In this document: positions 60,121 to 64,000 of the stretch, one piece after another
How the letters are laid out: every line of letters begins with the position of its first letter
Numbering within the stretch: position 1 is the stretch's first letter
Origin: Paenibacillus sp. RUD330
GTDB taxonomy: Bacteria; Bacillota; Bacilli; Paenibacillales; Paenibacillaceae
Direction: 5' to 3'
DNA: 64,000 nt
Assembly (NCBI RefSeq): GCF_002243345.2
Contig: NZ_CP022655.2
Location: forward strand, 5,264,001-5,328,000
Made by a program: the position numbers and the translations under genes
Notes under the pieces: model-generated
What the model saw: the letters and a program-made list of their open reading frames with translations, nothing else
Databases searched by the model: none
What the model was told of the DNA's origin: nothing

Positions 60121-60165
60121 AAAAACCCGACCCCTTCGGCAGATTGCCTGAAGGGGTCGGGTTTC
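60121..60165. terminator. Bidirectional terminator
   Basis: AAACCCGACCCCTTC-(12)-GAAGGGGTCGGGTTT with A and T runs outside; ends the GT4 gene and the minus-strand RND gene. Confidence 0.9.
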
Positions 60166-60217
60166 ATTGCGTTCGATGCCCGGCTGCATCCAATGGATGG
60201 AGGCTCCGGCGCTTGGA

Positions 60218-63200
60218 TCAGAGCTCGGCCTGCACGGCCGGCTGGCCAGAAGCAGAAGCTTTTCCCGCAGCGGCAGCCGCGGCCGCATCGCGGCGCTGGC
60301 GAGCCGACTTGCGGAAGAACAGCAGCTCGTAGATGCACGGCACGATGATCAGCGTCAGCACGGTCGCCACGATCAGACCGCCAATCACGACGATGGCGAG
60401 GCTCTGCGACACGATGCTGCCGCTCTCCGGCGAGCCGAAGACGAGCGGAAGCATGGCGCAGACGGTAGCGACGGCCGTCATCAGAATCGGCCTCATGCGG
60501 GTGCCCGCCGCCTCGAGCAGCGCCTCGCGGATTGTCATCCGCTCTTCATTCTGCTTGACGCGGTCGATGAGCACGATCGCATTGGTGACGACGATGCCGA
60601 TCAGCATGAGCGCCCCGAACATCGCCGTGAAGTCCGGCGTCACCTGCGTGACGATCAGACCCAGCACCGCACCGATCGCGGCCAGAGGCAGCGTGAACAT
60701 GATCGCCAGCGGAGCCCGCAGCGTCTTGAATGTAAGCACCATGATGAGGTACACGATTCCGATGGAGACGAGCGCGATCATGCCGAGATCGGCGAAGTCC
60801 TGCGACTGGTCGCTGGAAGCTCCTCCGACGAGGATCTGGACTCCGGCCGGAGCCTTCACTTCATCGGCCGCCTTCTTGATGTCGGCGCCTACGACCGACA
60901 GGCGGCTCGGCTCCGCCGAGGCGGTAATCCTCACGTACGGCTTGCCGTCCTTGAGATAGTACACGGCCGCCTTTTCTTCCTTCTTCCACTGGGCGACGGC
61001 CGATGCTTGCTTCGGCCCCGCATCCGTCATCACCGTCAGGCCGGGCAGCTCGGATGCCTTCTCCGGCTTCAGCATCGGCTCCAGTATGACCGGTGTCTGC
61101 CTGCCGTCCGCTTCCATGAGCTGGCCGACCGGAACCGGGTTCAGCATGCCTTGCAGCTGCTGAGCGATCTCGGCGGCCTTGGCTTGCGCCGGATCGACCT
61201 CCAGCGTATAGACCTGCTTGCGCTCCTGCTGATTGCTTTCGACCTTGAGCACGTCCTTGACGGGCTTGATCCGGGCCATCACCTCGTCCGCCGTTTTCGA
61301 CACGGCCGCGAGATCGGAGCCAGCGACATCAACGAATACCTGCGATCCGCCGCCTCCGGACATCATGCTCATCGCCGAAGCGGTCAGCTCCGCATCCGCG
61401 TAGTCGGACTGCTTGGATTTGACCAAGTCGATGACGGCCTGGGCATCCGCGCCCTTTTTCATGCCAAGCAGGAAGGTGACCTCCGTCGGGGAGGAGACGT
61501 TTCCGAATCTGGCGCCGTCAGAGCTGTTGCCGGCCGACATATAGACCCAGTCCTGTCCGTCCAGGCCTTTCAGAAACGTCTCCATCCTTTTGCCTTCCTC
61601 CAGCAAATGCTCCTGTGTGGCGTCGGCCTTGAACGCAAGCGTGATGTTGACGTTGGAGGCGTCCGAGGAGTCGATCGCCCCCTTCGGCATGGCCGCGTAC
61701 GCGCCGATCGAGCCGGCAAGAAGAATGACGGCAGCCGTCAGCGGAACCCACTTGCGTCGCAGGTTCCACTCCAGTATGTTCTGGAAGCGCCGCGACGGCG
61801 CATGCTCGGTGATCCGGACATTGCGGAACATGCGGGAGCTCATGAGCGGAATGACGGTCAGCGCCACAAGCAGCGAGGACAGCAGGGAATAAGTGACCGT
61901 CAAAGCGAACGGCAGCAGGAACGACTGCAGCGAACCTCGCAGCAGGCCCATGGGCAAGAATACGGCGACAGTCGTCAGCGTAGATGCTGTAATAGCGGTT
62001 CCGACCTCCCGCGTCGCATCGATGACCAGCTTCGGCGAGAACGCTTCCTTCTGAAGCCTTCGGAATATATTTTCGATGACGACGATGCTGTCGTCCACCA
62101 GCCGTCCGACGGCGACGGCGACGCCTCCGAGCGTAAGGATGTTGAGCGAGACGCCTGAGACGTCGAGCAGGTACAGAGTCAAGCCGAGCGACAGCGGAAT
62201 GGACACGATCGTGACCAGCGTCGCCCGGATGTTGCGCATGAAGACGAGAATGACGATCGTCGCGAACAGAGCGCCCATCAGCACCTCGCGCATCATGCTG
62301 TTCACGGAATGAACGACCTGCTCGGAGGTGCTCATGAGCACCTTCAGCTGAACGCCGGGCATCTCCTCGCTGAGCTGCTCCGACTTCTGCTCGACCTGCT
62401 TGCCGACATCGACCGCATTCGCTCCCGCAGCCTTGGTGAAGGTGAGCACCATCGCATCCTTGCCGTCGATGCGGCTGACGTTCTCCCTGCCGCTCTCCCG
62501 CTCGACGGATGCCACATCGCCAAGTACGACTCCATCTGCCACCGGCAGCTTCTTCAGCGTGGCCTCGTCATGGAGGCTGGAGCTGACGTTCAGGTTGACC
62601 GCCGCTCCATCCAATATGCCGGAGCCTACCGAAGCGGAGGCGGACCGTCCGTTCATGACCGCATAAAGGGATTGAAGAGGCACTCCCTTTTCCTTCAGAC
62701 GCGCCGCATCCGGCACGATCCGGATTTGCGGCTGCGGTCTGCCCGACACCGTTACGGAGCCGATGCCATCGATGGATTGGAACGATTCCATGATCTCCTT
62801 CTGGGCCTGCTCCTGACGGGCCGCATCCAGGCTGTCGCCGTAGGTGAGCGTCACCCAGCTGATCGGAATCATCGACGTATTGAGCTGGACGACATACGGC
62901 GCGCCGACGCGCTCCGGCAGCGGCACGGTTGCGATCGCCCGGTCGACCTCGATCTTGGCCTGCTTCATGTCGGTCGAAGAATCGAACGACAGGTTTAGTT
63001 GCGAATAGCTGTCTCCGGAAGAAGCGAACGAGGCGGTCTTGCCTTTAATGCCGGCCGTCGCCTCCTCCATCGGCTTGGTAACAAGCGTCTCCATAGAGGC
63101 TGCGTCGTAACCGGGCCCGATGGCCGTAATCGTCACTTGCGGATTGTCCGCCTCCGGCAAAAACTCCATCGGAAGCTTGTTATAGCTGAAAATGCCGAGT

Positions 63201-63271
63201 CCCAACACCAAAACAACACACAAAACAACCGCGGCTTTGTTGCGGAAAGCCCCTTCGATCAACGACCTCAT
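60218..63271 (-). CDS. RND-family efflux transporter, SwrC-like
   Basis: 1017 residues. Twelve helices in the RND pattern: an N-terminal helix, a large extracytoplasmic loop, a first helix bundle with GGVAVAVGRLVDDSIVVIEN (the charged DD pair of the proton relay), and a repeated second half ending LMLIGIVVTNAIVLIDRV. No membrane-fusion or outer-membrane partner is adjacent, as expected for a Gram-positive. In B. subtilis SwrC exports surfactin. The start at 63271 (MRSLIEGAFRNKAAVV) fits the family. The C-terminus is Ala/Lys-rich. Confidence 0.9.
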   Translation of the reverse strand: MRSLIEGAFRNKAAVVLCVVLVLGLGIFSYNKLPMEFLPEADNPQVTITAIGPGYDAASMETLVTKPMEEATAGIKGKTASFASSGDSYSQLNLSFDSSTDMKQAKIEVDRAIATVPLPERVGAPYVVQLNTSMIPISWVTLTYGDSLDAARQEQAQKEIMESFQSIDGIGSVTVSGRPQPQIRIVPDAARLKEKGVPLQSLYAVMNGRSASASVGSGILDGAAVNLNVSSSLHDEATLKKLPVADGVVLGDVASVERESGRENVSRIDGKDAMVLTFTKAAGANAVDVGKQVEQKSEQLSEEMPGVQLKVLMSTSEQVVHSVNSMMREVLMGALFATIVILVFMRNIRATLVTIVSIPLSLGLTLYLLDVSGVSLNILTLGGVAVAVGRLVDDSIVVIENIFRRLQKEAFSPKLVIDATREVGTAITASTLTTVAVFLPMGLLRGSLQSFLLPFALTVTYSLLSSLLVALTVIPLMSSRMFRNVRITEHAPSRRFQNILEWNLRRKWVPLTAAVILLAGSIGAYAAMPKGAIDSSDASNVNITLAFKADATQEHLLEEGKRMETFLKGLDGQDWVYMSAGNSSDGARFGNVSSPTEVTFLLGMKKGADAQAVIDLVKSKQSDYADAELTASAMSMMSGGGGSQVFVDVAGSDLAAVSKTADEVMARIKPVKDVLKVESNQQERKQVYTLEVDPAQAKAAEIAQQLQGMLNPVPVGQLMEADGRQTPVILEPMLKPEKASELPGLTVMTDAGPKQASAVAQWKKEEKAAVYYLKDGKPYVRITASAEPSRLSVVGADIKKAADEVKAPAGVQILVGGASSDQSQDFADLGMIALVSIGIVYLIMVLTFKTLRAPLAIMFTLPLAAIGAVLGLIVTQVTPDFTAMFGALMLIGIVVTNAIVLIDRVKQNEERMTIREALLEAAGTRMRPILMTAVATVCAMLPLVFGSPESGSIVSQSLAIVVIGGLIVATVLTLIIVPCIYELLFFRKSARQRRDAAAAAAAGKASASGQPAVQAEL

Positions 63272-63563
63272 CCCTTGAATCCTCTCCTCATCCGATTGTC
63301 TCTGTCTCTGTCTCTGTATGAAAGCCAGTATCTAGCATACCCGGCGGAAGTGAGAGCGGGAAACGGCTCGGGAACGGGATTGAATCCGGGCTGAAGGCGG
63401 GCGGCGCATCGGTCTGGAGGCGGAGGCCGGATCCATCGCAGCAGCCGAAGGATCGGCCGCTCATGCTGCGGATTGGAACGGGGGCGAGCTCGATTTCCTG
63501 GGCTATATACACGGAAGGCGGTCGGCCGCACACGCCTCCCGCCCAAGGCTCCTCGTCTGACGG
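63272..63563. other. Intergenic region upstream of the RND gene
   Basis: About 290 bases. It must contain the RND promoter, but I see no convincing one. A TCTCTG hexamer is repeated three times at about 63299-63317. No gene recognised. Confidence 0.4.
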
Positions 63564-63600
63564 CAAAAAGAGACCTGCTCCCTTACGGGACCAAGTCTCC
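63564..63600 (-). terminator. Terminator of the LysR gene
   Basis: Minus strand GAGACTTGGTCCC-GTAA-GGGAGCAGGTCTC (one mismatch, one G-U) followed by TTTTTG. Confidence 0.7.
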
Positions 63601-63740
63601 CGGCTGCATTCTCCAGCCTTTTTCTTTCAAATGCCGCGTGAAATCGAGATTCCGGCAGGACCGGCGGTGCTCCCCGTCGGCGGCGGCCTTCGATCCGTCC
63701 ACTGCCTGGCGACCCGAGCAGGTGATGCAAGAGAGCTGTA

Positions 63741-64000
63741 TCAGCCGCGTATGACCTCATGCAAAGCCTCCACATAAGCCGCTCCAAGCTTGGACAGGGC
63801 AATATGCCGGTGGCTGATCCAGCCGACCTCGATCGTCTCCTCGCATTCGAGGGGCACGGGAATGATCTCGTTGCCGTTGAGATCGGCGCTCAGCACGCCC
63901 GTCGAGATCGTATACCCGTTCAGGCCGATCAGCAGATTGAACAGCGTGGCCCTGTCGTTGACCCGGATGCTCTTGGGATGGGAGAGCGTGCTGAGGATCT
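63741..64000 (-). CDS. LysR-family regulator, C-terminal part (runs off the window)
   Basis: The last 85 or so residues of a LysR regulator read from 64000 down to a TGA at 63741-63743. HPKSIRVNDRATLFNLLIGLNGYTI followed by LECEETIEVGWISHRH is the end of the effector-binding domain. The HTH and start lie outside the window, so the target is unknown. It ends before a terminator. Confidence 0.75.
   Translation of the reverse strand, partial: ILSTLSHPKSIRVNDRATLFNLLIGLNGYTISTGVLSADLNGNEIIPVPLECEETIEVGWISHRHIALSKLGAAYVEALHEVIRG

Noticed and set aside
60167-62158. Plus-strand open frame antisense to the RND gene
   Set aside because: His/Arg/Asp-rich shadow translation of RND helices, with no ribosome site.

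Overview
The window looks like chromosomal DNA of a high-G+C, spore-forming Firmicute of the Paenibacillus type. This is inferred from strong AGGAGG-like ribosome sites, short intergenic gaps closed by U-tract hairpins, and gene content: a Spo0M homologue, RpoN/SigL with a RocR-like activator, a perfect PerR box, a C30-type carotenoid operon, a cytoplasmic alpha-amylase, an AA10 chitin/cellulose oxygenase and a DUF1540 miniprotein. I saw no rRNA, tRNA, CRISPR array, prophage or insertion sequence. The window starts inside an FAD oxidoreductase gene and ends inside a LysR gene.

Layout. 1-4221: FAD oxidoreductase (partial), TmrB-like P-loop protein, nucleotidyltransferase-family protein with D-amino-acid aminotransferase, and spo0M. 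4495-12890 (minus): a seven-gene carotenoid operon in which every junction overlaps: CrtI-like desaturase, CrtN, CrtM, a CruF-like membrane protein, an acyltransferase, a CrtQ-like glycosyltransferase and a CrtP-like oxygenase. 13492-24301: XPD-type helicase with an N-terminal nuclease-like domain, alpha/beta hydrolase, 7TM-PAS-GGDEF cyclase, small hypotheticals, a secreted protein, a PAS-MCP signalling protein and a DUF697-type GTPase. 24476-34674 (plus): cupin, ABC exporter with TetR, amylase, DinB-fold protein, AA10 oxygenase, MTHFR-like protein and a MarR/MFS pair. 34894-43880: an AlkC plus uracil-glycosylase-like pair, HD-GYP phosphodiesterase, a ChbG-type deacetylase with a GPH sugar symporter, catalase and DedA. 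43963-46582 (minus): a TetR-controlled operon of membrane proteins. 46812-53149: rpoN, P5C dehydrogenase, proline dehydrogenase and a sigma-54 activator. 53439-64000: sugar-nucleotide and glycosyltransferase genes, peptidase T, another glycosyltransferase, an RND exporter and the LysR fragment.

How parts work together. The clearest regulatory units readable from the bases are: (i) the proline catabolism locus, where divergent rocA and proline dehydrogenase genes each carry a -24/-12 sigma-54 promoter and lie between rpoN and a sigma-54 activator gene; (ii) marR and an MFS gene carrying the same 12-bp site in opposite orientations, the first placed right after a near-consensus promoter; (iii) the membrane-protein operon with a consensus promoter and two exact 17-bp operator copies, encoding its own TetR; (iv) a perfect PerR box upstream of catalase; (v) an ABC/TetR operon with a palindromic site over its promoter.

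No single locus is certainly a new system. The best candidates for undescribed biology are the TetR-controlled membrane operon with its 28-codon leader gene, the AlkC/UDG-like repair pair, the unusual carotenoid operon, and the degenerate 20/40-bp repeat block between rpoN and rocA. All functional calls are from reading the translations; no database search was run.
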